This document shows, piece after piece, positions 1 to 8,567 of a stretch of DNA of 64,000 nt (position 1 is its first letter; each line of letters opens with the position of its first letter). The stretch is from contig NZ_BILV01000013.1 of NCBI RefSeq assembly GCF_004000745.1, positions 43,773-107,772 on the forward strand, in the 5' to 3' direction. The stretch is from Paenibacillus barengoltzii NBRC 101215 (GTDB taxonomy: Bacteria > Bacillota > Bacilli > Paenibacillales > Paenibacillaceae). The translations under genes and the position numbers were made by a program. The notes below the pieces were generated by a model that was given only the letters and a program-made list of their open reading frames with translations, ran no database searches and was not told where the DNA came from.

Positions 1-1
1 G

Positions 2-652
2 AAAGCCCGGGCACCCAAGGTGAAAATTAACACCGCCAAATTGCGCAAGCTTCAGCAGGAATCCGATGAAGTGCGGGACATGTTGCTCAGCGAGGAGCAG
101 ACGCTGGCCTTTACGCCGGAAGCACCGGGAATGCCGCTGGAGCGAGCTGTAACTTCTTTGGGACGCAAGCTCGTTGAAGTTGAACCGTTGCAGCCTGCTC
201 TTGATTTTGAACGGGGATATGAGCAGGTATCGGAAGATTCCACGGCGGCGCGATCCGATCGCGAAGACTTGATCGGGGGGCGTAAAGAGGAGACGGTTAT
301 TGCTTCGCAGTCCCCGCAACCGGATAAACAAGCTTCTCAGTCCGTGACTGAGGAACGAAGTGATGCTGAGCAGGTCCAAAGCGAGGCGAATGCGAACCTG
401 CCGGAGGAATGGCAGGAACTGTTCGCCGGCTTGACCCCTCCGCAGGCGCTGATGCTGGCCGCCCTGCTCCAGGGCTATAATGCTGCGGAGCGCCAAGCGA
501 TTGCCGAGCAAGCTGGCTCCATGCCTGAGTTGCTGATCGATGAGATCAATGAGCTGGCGATGGAGAGAATTGGTGATCTTTTGATCGATGGGGACGAAGT
601 CGTCGAAGACTACCGTGCGGAGCTTAACGAATGGCTTGCAAGTCAACGCTGA
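2..652 (+). CDS. sngA: TerB-domain protein, C-terminal part (SngA-like), cut by window edge
   Basis: The frame is open to the first base, so only the last 216 residues are present and the true start lies upstream; the internal GTG at 20 is not a credible start. The first ~65 residues are basic, then acidic (LRKLQQESDEVRDML), followed by a low-complexity acidic linker. The last ~80 residues carry the TerB-C signature (LTPPQALMLAAL, then EINELAMERIGDLLI). Followed after 59 bases by an ATPase and an overlapping helicase, the gene set of the Shango defence system, in which this is the TerB-like subunit. The TerB name comes from tellurite resistance, but nothing here supports that role. TerB-C assignment is fairly firm; the system name rests on the three-gene context. 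Confidence 0.68.
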   Translation, partial: KARAPKVKINTAKLRKLQQESDEVRDMLLSEEQTLAFTPEAPGMPLERAVTSLGRKLVEVEPLQPALDFERGYEQVSEDSTAARSDREDLIGGRKEETVIASQSPQPDKQASQSVTEERSDAEQVQSEANANLPEEWQELFAGLTPPQALMLAALLQGYNAAERQAIAEQAGSMPELLIDEINELAMERIGDLLIDGDEVVEDYRAELNEWLASQR

Positions 653-711
653 GCGATAAGCGATACATTGATTGGATATAGGATAAGTTTGGAACGATGA
701 GGTGAACGAGA

Positions 712-2058
712 ATGAAACAGGTACAAATCCCCAAGCGGCTGACCACCGCGCTCGTCAATTCCTTGACGGCCGGGGTCGTGCCGCGTGTCGGGCTGGAGCA
801 TATCGCGGTCGGACGTAAACCGGAGGTAGCGTCGATCCTGCAGGATATGGACAATATCGCAGAGGGCGGGGCGGCTTTCCGCTTGATCACAGGGCGTTAC
901 GGAAGCGGGAAGAGCTTCCTGCTCCAAATGATTCGCAACTATGCGATGGATCGCGATTTTGTGGTGGCTGACGCCGATTTGTCGCCGGAGCGCCGGCTGG
1001 TTGGCACGAAAGGTCAAGGGCTGGCAACCTACCGGGAGTTGATGATGCATCTCTCCACTCGGACACGGCCCGACGGCGGCGCGCTGGAGACGATGCTGCA
1101 GAAGTGGATCGCCGCTCTCCAACAGGAGCAAATGCAAGCCACCGGCCTGCGTCCCGGTGATCCGCAACTGCATGATGCGGTGGAGCTTCGCATTTATGCG
1201 GTGACCAATGAGATGCAAAGTCTTGTGCACGGGTTTGACTTCGCCAAGGTGCTGGCCGCCTACTGGTCAGGCTACAAGCTTGGTGACGATGATCGGAAAG
1301 CCGCAGCCTTACGCTGGCTGCGCGGTGAGGTTCCGACCAAAACGGAAGCGCGCCAAGAGCTGGGCGTTGGTGTAATTATCGACGATGATAACTGGTACGA
1401 TTACATGAAGCTGTGGGCGGAATTTGCCGTGCGCATCGGGTATCGGGGGCTGCTTCTGTTTATCGATGAGGGCGTGAATCTGTATAAAATCACAAACAGC
1501 ATTTCCCGCCAAAGCAATTACGAGAAGATCCTGACGATGTTCAACGACACGATGCAGGGCAAGGCCCAGTATCTCGGCATCTTCATGGGCGGTACGCCGC
1601 AGTTCGTGGAAGACGAGCGGCGGGGGCTGTTCAGCTACGATGCTCTGCGCTCGCGATTGATCGACGGGCGTTACAGCAGCGGGACGCGCCGTTCATATAC
1701 GTCGCCAATCCTGAAGTTGGACATGCTGTCGCATGAGGAAATTTTGCTCCTGTTGCAGAAGCTGCGCGAGATTCACGCGATCCATTTCGGTTACACGATG
1801 CAACTGACCGATGAACAGCTGATCGTATTTATGCAGGCAGCGGTAAATCGACTGGGGGCTGAGGAGTTGCTCACAACCCGGGAGGTCGTGCGCGATTTTA
1901 TGGATGTGCTGCACCTGATGCACCAGCAACCGGAGCTTTCGTTCGAGGAACTTATGGGTGAACGGGAACAGGAATATGCGGCGTCGATGAGCCAAGGGGC
2001 CAAGGATAAAGGCGGCTCTGACGAGCTGGACGACTTTTTGGCGGAGTTTGAGTTATGA
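712..2058 (+). CDS. sngB: BrxD-like P-loop ATPase (SngB-like) of the Shango-type operon
   Basis: A 448-residue protein of the DUF2791/BrxD ATP-binding family. The Walker A motif GRYGSGKS is at residues 61-68 and a Walker B-type strand LLLFIDE is near 246-252, followed by GVNLYKI. The start has an AGGTGA ribosome binding site 7-8 bases upstream. The stop overlaps the helicase start by 4 bases (ATGA), so the two are translationally coupled. BrxD-type ATPases occur in BREX clusters and in Shango. Here no BREX methylase, PglX/PglZ or BrxC is seen, and the TerB gene upstream points to Shango. Inferred role: the ATP-driven partner of the helicase in phage defence. Confidence 0.8.
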   Translation: MKQVQIPKRLTTALVNSLTAGVVPRVGLEHIAVGRKPEVASILQDMDNIAEGGAAFRLITGRYGSGKSFLLQMIRNYAMDRDFVVADADLSPERRLVGTKGQGLATYRELMMHLSTRTRPDGGALETMLQKWIAALQQEQMQATGLRPGDPQLHDAVELRIYAVTNEMQSLVHGFDFAKVLAAYWSGYKLGDDDRKAAALRWLRGEVPTKTEARQELGVGVIIDDDNWYDYMKLWAEFAVRIGYRGLLLFIDEGVNLYKITNSISRQSNYEKILTMFNDTMQGKAQYLGIFMGGTPQFVEDERRGLFSYDALRSRLIDGRYSSGTRRSYTSPILKLDMLSHEEILLLLQKLREIHAIHFGYTMQLTDEQLIVFMQAAVNRLGAEELLTTREVVRDFMDVLHLMHQQPELSFEELMGEREQEYAASMSQGAKDKGGSDELDDFLAEFEL

Positions 2059-4283
2059 GCGGGCCTAGTCCTTTCTCTCGGTTAGCGCCGTTTATTCAGG
2101 AATACATCTATCGCAAAAAATGGGACTCGCTGCGCGACGCCCAGGTGGAAGCCTGTCGTGTGCTGTTCGACACGCCGCACCATCTGTTGATCGCATCCGG
2201 CACGGCGTCGGGGAAGACGGAAGCCGCCTTTTTCCCTGCGCTGACAGAGCTTTATCATCGGCCATCGGAATCCGTTGGCATTCTATACATTGGGCCGTTA
2301 AAGGCATTGATTAACGACCAGTTTGAGCGGATCAAGGAGTTGCTACGGGATGGGGAAGTGCCGGTCTGGCATTGGCACGGGGATGTCGCCCAAGCGGAGA
2401 AAACCAAGCTGATGCAGCGCCCCAGCGGTGTCCTGCAAATTACCCCCGAGTCGCTGGAAGGGCTGCTGATGAACCGCCCGAATGCAATCCCCGCGTTGTT
2501 CCATGACCTGCGGTATATCATGATCGACGAGGTGCACGCCTTTATGGGGGCCGACCGGGGGATTCAGGTCATCAGCCAACTTACCCGATTGGAGCGGATG
2601 GCTTCTTGTAAGCCGAGACGAATCGGTTTGTCGGCTACACTTGGTGATTACGAGATTGCAGCCCGTTGGCTGGGGGCGGGGACGCCGCAGCCGGTGGAGG
2701 TGGTCTCGCCGCCGGGCGGACGTAAACTGAAGTTGTCGGTGGAGCATTTCTCCTTCCCAGATGCCCGCGATGAACGGGAAGCGGAGCATCTTGAGCTGGC
2801 CAAGCAGAAGTATTACAACTTCATTTACGACAACACCCATCGCAAAAAAGCGCTCGTCTTCACCAACAGCCGTACTGACGCCGAGTTGACTACGCTGGAG
2901 CTTCGCCGGATCGCAGCGAAGCGGGAGGAGCGCGATGTGTTCCATGTTCATCACGGCAGCATTTCGGCGATGCTGCGCGAGGAGACCGAGGCCGCGCTGC
3001 GCTCCGGCCCGGGACCGGCGGTAGCCGCAGCGACGGTGACGCTGGAACTCGGCATCGACCTGGGCGAGCTGGAGCGGGTCATCCAGCTTGGCGCACCCTA
3101 CAGCTGCTCCAGCTTTGTGCAGCGGTTGGGACGCTCCGGCCGGCGTGGTGATCAGGCATCGGAGATGATGTTCCTCTGCGCGGAGGAAGAAGATGAGGAC
3201 GCCCAATTGCCGGCACGAATGCCGTGGACGTTGCTGCGGGCGATCGCGGTCATCGAGCTGTATGTGCGTGAGCGCTGGGTGGAACCGGTCGAGCTGCGCA
3301 AGAAGCCGGTTGGCGTGCTGTACCATCAGACGATGAGCACGCTCAAGAGCATTGGCGAAGCGGAACCGGCGGATTTGGCCCGGGCTGTGCTGACATTGCC
3401 GGCGTTTCGCGGCGTTGAGCCGGAGGAGTACAAGGCAATGCTGCAGTACCTGCTGCAAACCGACCATATTCAGCAGACCGAGGAAGGCACCCTGATCATC
3501 GGACTCGGCGGAGAGAAGATCGTAAATAACTTTCGCTTCTACGCGGTCTTTAAGGATGACGAGGAGCATGTCGTCTATAACGGCTCGGAGGAAATCGGCA
3601 GTATCACTACTGTGCCGCCGCCTGGCTATTGCTTCTCGCTCGCCGGGAAGCTGTGGAAGGTCGAGGAAGTGGACAGCAAGCATAAAGCGGTGTACGTCAA
3701 ATCCTCGCGCGGCAAAGTGGATACGCTTTGGCTTGGTGCTGGGGGAGATGTACATACACGGGTCATGCAGAAGATGCGCCAGGTGTTGGAGGAACACACC
3801 TTGTACCCGTATCTTGCTCCGGGCGCGGCTAATCGTTTGGAACGGGCGCGCCGGTTAGCCCGGGAGAGCGGGCTGCTGAGAAGTCCTGTCATTCCGGCTG
3901 GCGGCGATTCGCTGTTTATTTTACCGTGGGCGGGAAGCAAGCAGTTCCGAACCTTGGAACGTCTGCTGAAGCATAATTTGACGGACCCGATGGGCTTGCG
4001 CCAAGTCGTTCCGATGGAACCTTATTATATGGTGGTGTCAGGAAGAGCAGGTGCCGAGGAGCTGCTAGCCGCGATTCGGGCGGAACTGAATTCCATCCCT
4101 CATCCTGAGGCATTGCTGGCTGCATCCGAATCCCCTTATCTGGGGAAATACGATGAGTTCGTACCGCCTGAGCTGGTGCGTCGGGCTTACGCTGTGGATG
4201 GGCTGGATGTAAAGGGGTTGGCCGAAGCTTTAGAAGCGGCGAGGAAGCCAAGTGAATATCGCTCGGGCAGTTCTAAGGAGTAG
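2055..4283 (+). CDS. sngC: DEAD/DEAH-type superfamily 2 helicase (SngC-like)
   Basis: A 742-residue SF2 helicase resembling BrxHI/Lhr. Visible motifs: I GTASGKT (49-55), II DEVH (158-161), III SAT in GLSATLGD, IV-like VFTNSRTDAEL, and VI QRLGRSGRRG (356-365). A C-terminal region of about 350 residues follows the helicase core. The start overlaps the ATPase stop by 4 bases. With the upstream TerB and BrxD-like genes it completes the Shango gene order. Expected activity is ATP-dependent nucleic-acid unwinding; the specific substrate is unknown from sequence. No frameshift or lost catalytic motif is visible, so the last two genes of the operon look intact. Confidence 0.86.
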   Translation: MSGPSPFSRLAPFIQEYIYRKKWDSLRDAQVEACRVLFDTPHHLLIASGTASGKTEAAFFPALTELYHRPSESVGILYIGPLKALINDQFERIKELLRDGEVPVWHWHGDVAQAEKTKLMQRPSGVLQITPESLEGLLMNRPNAIPALFHDLRYIMIDEVHAFMGADRGIQVISQLTRLERMASCKPRRIGLSATLGDYEIAARWLGAGTPQPVEVVSPPGGRKLKLSVEHFSFPDARDEREAEHLELAKQKYYNFIYDNTHRKKALVFTNSRTDAELTTLELRRIAAKREERDVFHVHHGSISAMLREETEAALRSGPGPAVAAATVTLELGIDLGELERVIQLGAPYSCSSFVQRLGRSGRRGDQASEMMFLCAEEEDEDAQLPARMPWTLLRAIAVIELYVRERWVEPVELRKKPVGVLYHQTMSTLKSIGEAEPADLARAVLTLPAFRGVEPEEYKAMLQYLLQTDHIQQTEEGTLIIGLGGEKIVNNFRFYAVFKDDEEHVVYNGSEEIGSITTVPPPGYCFSLAGKLWKVEEVDSKHKAVYVKSSRGKVDTLWLGAGGDVHTRVMQKMRQVLEEHTLYPYLAPGAANRLERARRLARESGLLRSPVIPAGGDSLFILPWAGSKQFRTLERLLKHNLTDPMGLRQVVPMEPYYMVVSGRAGAEELLAAIRAELNSIPHPEALLAASESPYLGKYDEFVPPELVRRAYAVDGLDVKGLAEALEAARKPSEYRSGSSKE

Positions 4284-4295
4284 TGGAGGGCTACC

Positions 4296-4786
4296 ATGGA
4301 AATAGAGCTCATATTGGAACGTATCGTGAATCAACTGCAGGGAACAGAAGGTCTTCAAGCCATCGTTCTGGGAGGGTCGCGGGCGACGAATACTTATCGT
4401 CCCGATTCAGATATTGATATCGGTCTGTACTATGATGGCGAGAACGGCTTAGATATTGCTAGACTGAATCAAATCGCCAAGGAACTTGATGATCAGCACC
4501 GCAACAACCTGATGACAGGGATCGGCGAATGGGGGCCCGGGGTGAATGGCGGCGGTTGGCTGATCATCGGCGGATACCATGTGGATTTTCTGTAGCGGTG
4601 CGCAACATTCAATCGTTTGCAATCCGACCGGAACGTTACAAGGAACGATTGGATGGGGTTTACGCCAAGCTGGGCCCGGACCCGAAGGGAATCCGCGAAA
4701 GCATCCAAGAACTCCGAAGATTGATCGATGAAGTAAATGAGCTCGCGAAGACGTCAACCGGGAGGAAGCCTGATGAGTACGAGTAA
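4296..4786 (+). pseudogene. Nucleotidyltransferase remnant with internal deletion
   Basis: The first 99 codons encode the start of an MNT-type nucleotidyltransferase: GGSRATNTYRPDSDIDIGLYY carries the GS...DxD metal-binding motif, and the frame runs to GGYHVDFL before a stop at 4593-4595. From about 4590 another frame continues with what reads as the C-terminus of the same family (SFAIRPERYKERL, then SIQELRRLIDEVNELAK) to 4786. From memory intact members are roughly 250 residues, so about 100 central residues appear deleted with a frame change. A good ribosome binding site (GTGGAGGG) remains before the ATG. The tail overlaps the next gene's start by 14 bases. Probably non-functional; a short 99-residue product could still be made. 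Confidence 0.66.
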
Positions 4787-5423
4787 AAAAACGAAATTTA
4801 GCCCTCCGCAGCTTACGGCTGAATTAACGGAAGCGGGTTGGGCGGATGTGCTGGACGATGAGGACCATGAGCTGGTTGGAGCATCGGTGGCGGGTGCATC
4901 CTATGAGTACGGGAATATCGAAAAATGCATTTTATCCAAAGTGAGGCTTCGGGGTTGTTCCTTTGTTAGTACCGCTTTTGAGCGAATGGACATGACCGAC
5001 GTCGTGTTGGAAAATTGCGATTTATCCAACGCGGTGCTGGAGAAAGCCATCATCCACCGGGTGCATTTCAAGGATTGCAAGTTGACGGGGTTGAATTTGT
5101 CCAAAATAAATGCGGGCTCCGTGCTGTTTGAACGTTGCGTGATGAATTTATGCGATTTTGTGGAAGCTTCCTTAAAGCAAGTGAGATTTCAGGACTGTTC
5201 TCTGCAGAATGCGAATTTCTACGGCGCTAAATTCAAAGAGATTGAGCTGCTGAACTCGGATCTGAATGAGGCGGATTTTAACGATACCTCGCTAAAGGGG
5301 ATAGATATTAGCACCTGTACGTTCGAACGCATTGACATCCCCGCCTATGCTTTGGCAGGTTGTACTGTTTCCCCGGAGCAAGCGATCGGCTTTGCCAAAC
5401 TGCTTGGCCTGATCGTAAAATAA
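4773..5423 (+). CDS. Pentapeptide-repeat protein
   Basis: A 216-residue protein whose central part (~residues 45-200) is made of pentapeptide repeats of the A(D/N)LXX type, for example CDLSNAVLEKA and SDLNEADFNDTSLKG, expected to fold as a right-handed quadrilateral beta-helix. There is no signal peptide or membrane segment, so it is likely cytoplasmic. The ATG at 4773 is chosen over an in-frame upstream ATG because GGAGG at 4761-4765 is correctly placed for it. Some relatives mimic DNA and protect gyrase; nothing in this sequence shows that this one does. It sits directly downstream of the nucleotidyltransferase remnant. Confidence 0.8.
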   Translation: MSTSKKTKFSPPQLTAELTEAGWADVLDDEDHELVGASVAGASYEYGNIEKCILSKVRLRGCSFVSTAFERMDMTDVVLENCDLSNAVLEKAIIHRVHFKDCKLTGLNLSKINAGSVLFERCVMNLCDFVEASLKQVRFQDCSLQNANFYGAKFKEIELLNSDLNEADFNDTSLKGIDISTCTFERIDIPAYALAGCTVSPEQAIGFAKLLGLIVK

Positions 5424-5504
5424 TACAAAAACGCACATAACACCCGGATACATCCGGCAATATCTCGACGATACTCGTAAACGTGAATTGCAGGAGGGCT
5501 GACT

Positions 5505-5954
5505 ATGCGATTCAAAACGAAACGGGATCCGTTATTTGTATGCCTTTGGCTATTCTTTCTCTTCGTTGCTAATCTCGTACTGCTCTGGCCGTTGCTGCTT
5601 GACCCAAAAGCGTTAACACGAACGGAGCTTGTAGGGATCATCGTGCCCGATGCGCTCGTCACCCTATTACTGGCTTGGTTAGCACTGGATATCTCCTATG
5701 TGATTAGAGAAGATCTGCTGCTAGTTAAAGGCGGGATGTTTCGTTCGAAAATCCGTTATAACGATATCACTCGAATCACGCGTCAACCGAATATCTGGCT
5801 GGGATATCGGCTTTTATTCTCGCGGGATGCAATCGAAATCCATTACCGGAACGGTGTCCTGGGCAGCGTCGTCATTTCGCCGGTGGATCAGGAGCGATTC
5901 ATTCAAGAGCTGATTCGCCGGAACCCCTCGATCGAATTTAGCGACCAACCTTGA
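5505..5954 (+). CDS. Membrane protein with bacterial PH domain (YyaB/DUF1200-like)
   Basis: A 149-residue protein with two N-terminal transmembrane helices (about residues 9-28 and 42-63), then a small beta-rich domain with the bacterial PH (bPH_6) pattern: LLVKGGMFRSKIRYNDITRITR, a hydrophobic strand with an IEIHY block, and ISPVDQERFIQEL near the end. The ATG follows GGAGGG with about 8 bases spacing. Function of the family is unknown; it probably sits in the cytoplasmic membrane with the PH domain inside. It ends about 30 bases before a hairpin shared with the convergent GH16 gene. Confidence 0.72.
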   Translation: MRFKTKRDPLFVCLWLFFLFVANLVLLWPLLLDPKALTRTELVGIIVPDALVTLLLAWLALDISYVIREDLLLVKGGMFRSKIRYNDITRITRQPNIWLGYRLLFSRDAIEIHYRNGVLGSVVISPVDQERFIQELIRRNPSIEFSDQP

Positions 5955-5984
5955 ACAGGGGGCATAACAACCTGCTAGCACACT

Positions 5985-6015
5985 AAAAGGGGCGAAAGTG
6001 AAATTCCGCCCCTTT
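5985..6015. terminator. Bidirectional hairpin terminator between PH-domain and GH16 genes
   Basis: A 9-bp perfect stem AAAGGGGCG/CGCCCCTTT with a 12-base loop lies between convergent genes. The U-run is better in the minus direction (CTTTTAG) than in the plus direction, so it mainly serves the glucanase gene. Confidence 0.6.
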
Positions 6016-6031
6016 GCTCTGAAGTTTTAGC

Positions 6032-7282
6032 TTAGTTTACCTTCGTAAACATCCACTTCTGCGCATCTGTGCCGTTATCGGTCCACTGCTGTACCGCCGC
6101 TCCGTCCGCTGTTGAAGCGCCAGATACATCCATGACCAAACCGCTGGCTTTGGAGATCAGCTTGAAGTATCCGCCGCCGGCATCCACGATCCGCCACCGC
6201 TGCGCGTCCGTACCGTTATCCGTCCATTGCTGTAGCTGTACGCCAGCGGCTGTGCTTGCACTAGGCACGTCCAACACCTTGCCGCTATGAATGGCGGTCA
6301 GCTTATAATAGCCGTCGCCGGTAGATTCCAGACGGAAACGTTGGTTGCTGGCGGAATAGTTGGTCCATTGCTGAATTTTAGCGCCGTCCGCAGTGGAGAC
6401 ATCCGTGACATCCAGTACCTTGCCGCTGACTTTGGAGGCGATGGTGTATACCGCACCGTTCTCAAGCACGGGAGAGGATCCCCCTTGATCCTGATAGACG
6501 CGAACATAATCCACAAGCATTTGTGCCGGGAACGGTGTCGAGCCGTTCGGGCTGCCCGGCCAGTTACCGCCAACGGCGAGGTTCAGCAGAATGAAGAACG
6601 GCTTCTGGAATTCTTCTGTATTTCCGGTTCCGTTGGCGATATAGATCTCGTTGTACTGAACGCCGTCAACGAACCAGCGGATATAGCTCGGATCCCATTC
6701 GATCGAGTACGTGTGGAATTGCGAGAAATCCAAATTGCCCGAAGCCCGGCCGTAAGAGGCATATCCATTGGCGTCCCAATGGACGGTTCCGTGGACAACC
6801 GATTCATTGTTGACATGTTCCATAATATCGATTTCTCCACAGTAAGGCCAACCGACATCTCTGAAGCTTTCGCCCAGCATCCAGAATGCCGGCCATATGC
6901 CTTGTCCAGTAGGAATCTTTATGCGGGCTTCGATCTTGCCGTACTTGAAGCTCTTTAAGCCTTGGGTTTTGATTCGTGCGGAGGTATAGTTTCTTCCTTC
7001 ATAATTTTCTCGCTGAGCGGTGATGACCAGATTGCCGCCTGTAACCTGTACGTTTTGCGGCCTGTCGGTATAATACTGAAGTTCGTTGTTCCCCCATCCG
7101 TTATAGCCGGTGCCAATTTCGGGGGTCCATACGCCTCGATTTAACGAGGAACCGTTAAATTCATCGCTCCAGACCAACTGCCAGTTGGGAGCCGCGCTTG
7201 TTGTGTTGGGGACGGGAATAAAGACGACCAGGAGGGTAAGCACCAGGAAGAGGAGAATCGGTTTACCGCGTTTTAGCATCAT
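6032..7282 (-). CDS. Secreted GH16 endo-beta-glucanase with C-terminal ricin-type lectin domain
   Basis: A 416-residue extracellular enzyme. Residues 1-~30 are a signal peptide ending near TTSAAP. A GH16 laminarinase/lichenase-type domain (~31-262) contains the catalytic EIDIMEH, with nucleophile E150 and acid/base E155. A C-terminal beta-trefoil (ricin B/CBM13-like) has three repeats, each with a QQW or equivalent (KIQQW, QLQQW, AVQQW). It should cut beta-1,3- or mixed-linkage glucans outside the cell. The ATG at 7282 is preferred to the TTG at 7288 because GGAG (7295-7292) is 9 bases away. It is a single-gene unit with a cre-like operator upstream. Confidence 0.9.
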   Translation of the reverse strand: MMLKRGKPILLFLVLTLLVVFIPVPNTTSAAPNWQLVWSDEFNGSSLNRGVWTPEIGTGYNGWGNNELQYYTDRPQNVQVTGGNLVITAQRENYEGRNYTSARIKTQGLKSFKYGKIEARIKIPTGQGIWPAFWMLGESFRDVGWPYCGEIDIMEHVNNESVVHGTVHWDANGYASYGRASGNLDFSQFHTYSIEWDPSYIRWFVDGVQYNEIYIANGTGNTEEFQKPFFILLNLAVGGNWPGSPNGSTPFPAQMLVDYVRVYQDQGGSSPVLENGAVYTIASKVSGKVLDVTDVSTADGAKIQQWTNYSASNQRFRLESTGDGYYKLTAIHSGKVLDVPSASTAAGVQLQQWTDNGTDAQRWRIVDAGGGYFKLISKASGLVMDVSGASTADGAAVQQWTDNGTDAQKWMFTKVN

Positions 7283-7365
7283 GAACAATCGCTCCTTTCA
7301 AAATTGAATGGATTGGGCTGACAGTCCAAATGCGAAATTCATACTAAACCGGTTTCGATCTTGTT

Positions 7366-7415
7366 ATGATAGCGCTATCATTACATAGATTACCATTTAA
7401 AGGTTTGTTTTACAA
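7366..7415 (-). promoter_or_regulatory. GH16 promoter with cre-like 16-bp palindrome
   Basis: Reading the minus strand: -35 TTGTAA (7415-7410), 17-base spacer, -10 TAATCT (7392-7387). The perfect palindrome ATGATAGCGCTATCAT (7366-7381) follows, just past the expected transcription start. It matches the CcpA site consensus WTGNNARCGNWWWCAW at every defined position, so carbon catabolite repression by roadblock is likely. A dedicated LacI-family regulator could also use it. Confidence 0.66.
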
Positions 7416-7492
7416 CAACTTTTTTACAGGTTTTTCAAATTGATGGGGTTCTGGTATTCTGGTATCAATTCAAGATGGAACGGGGGATAGCT

Positions 7493-8005
7493 ATGAATCT
7501 GCGAATATTAAAAGAGGGCGATGCGCAAGTTTATCAAAGCCTGCGATTGCAAGGATTGCAGGAATATCCGGATGCCTTCGGTTCGACCTTTGAGCGGGAA
7601 GTGGCCTTTACGATCGAGATGGTGGCGGAGCGTATCAAAGCAAACGAAGACCGCTTTGTACTGGGCGCTTTCGACGAGCATGAGAACTTGGTTGGTATCG
7701 TTACGTTGATTCGAGAATGTTCTCCCAAAACCTGGCACAAAGCAAACGTATTTGGTTTGTATGTTACCCCGGAGATGCGCGGCAAGGGGATCGGCTTGGC
7801 GTTGATGGAAGAACTCATCGCACGTGCCAAGCGGATGGAGGGGCTGGAACAGCTGAATTTAACGGTGGTCTCAACCAATGATTCGGCTCGAAGGCTTTAC
7901 GCCTCTCTTGGGTTTCAGCTGTATGGAACCGAGCGAAGAGCTTTAAAATGGGATGGAGCTTATTTTGATGAAGATTATATGGCGTTAAGGCTGGAGCGAA
8001 TATGA
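7493..8005 (+). CDS. GNAT family N-acetyltransferase
   Basis: A 170-residue single-domain GNAT. The acetyl-CoA pyrophosphate-binding motif is RGKGIGLALMEELI (about residue 96 onward), followed by the beta5-alpha4 region LNLTVVSTNDSARRLYASLGF, typical of the fold. The ATG at 7493 is chosen because GGGGG (7482-7486) is well placed; an in-frame ATG at 7475 lacks a binding site. The substrate cannot be read from the sequence. It is followed after 37 bases by an RDD protein and then another GNAT, in one direction. Confidence 0.85.
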   Translation: MNLRILKEGDAQVYQSLRLQGLQEYPDAFGSTFEREVAFTIEMVAERIKANEDRFVLGAFDEHENLVGIVTLIRECSPKTWHKANVFGLYVTPEMRGKGIGLALMEELIARAKRMEGLEQLNLTVVSTNDSARRLYASLGFQLYGTERRALKWDGAYFDEDYMALRLERI

Positions 8006-8042
8006 TCATCCTTGTATATCCCAAAGAATCGGCGGGTGAGAT

Positions 8043-8561
8043 ATGAGACTCGCTCTGAAGAGGTTGTTGGCCTATTGGATCGATTTCACGATGCTGGCAG
8101 TTGTTTTGGTCGCAGTACAATGGCTGGTGAATTTCGCCGCTTCCGGCTTCCCCTTTAGCGAATTTGACAAGGGGATTGAAATTGAACTATGGGTGCTGGC
8201 TACGATGTCGTTGCCGGTATGGAGTTATTTTATTGTGATGGAGTTGCGTCATGGACAGACGTTCGGGAAAAAGTGGCTTAACCTGTGCGTCACCAATCGC
8301 CAAGGTGATCCGATCCAAATCGGGCAAGCATTGGCTAGAACGGCGGTACGCTTGTTGCCGTGGGAGATGGCCCATACCATCATCTTGGTGCCCGAACCCT
8401 GGTGGAGCGTGGATACGCCGGCGCATCCAGGCTGGATTTACCTGCCGAACGGTTTAATGATCGTTTATCTTGTGATATTATTTTCCACTAAGGGAAGCCG
8501 GACTTGCCACGATCTGGTGGCTGGCACGAAGGTGAATCCAAGCGCACGAGAGAGAGGGTGA
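8043..8561 (+). CDS. RDD family membrane protein
   Basis: A 172-residue integral membrane protein of the RDD family. It starts with the family's typical Arg-containing first helix (RLLAYWIDFTMLAVVLVAVQ) and has a second helix near residues 55-75. The cytoplasmic RHGQTFGKKWLNLCV stretch corresponds to the conserved 'GqTlGKrllgl' region, and a third helix lies around 135-155. RDD proteins are mostly uncharacterised; some affect ion or osmotic homeostasis. It lies between two GNAT genes in a tightly spaced same-strand run; GGTGA precedes the ATG. Confidence 0.8.
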   Translation: MRLALKRLLAYWIDFTMLAVVLVAVQWLVNFAASGFPFSEFDKGIEIELWVLATMSLPVWSYFIVMELRHGQTFGKKWLNLCVTNRQGDPIQIGQALARTAVRLLPWEMAHTIILVPEPWWSVDTPAHPGWIYLPNGLMIVYLVILFSTKGSRTCHDLVAGTKVNPSARERG

Positions 8562-8567
8562 TAACCG

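Noticed and set aside
2..652. Tellurite resistance role for the TerB-domain protein
   Set aside because: The domain name only; the neighbours are a defence-type ATPase and helicase and no ter genes are present.
2343..3797. 484-codon open frame on the minus strand across the helicase gene
   Set aside because: It lies wholly opposite a helicase with all motifs intact, has no ribosome binding site or family resemblance, and is the usual mirror frame of a GC-rich gene.
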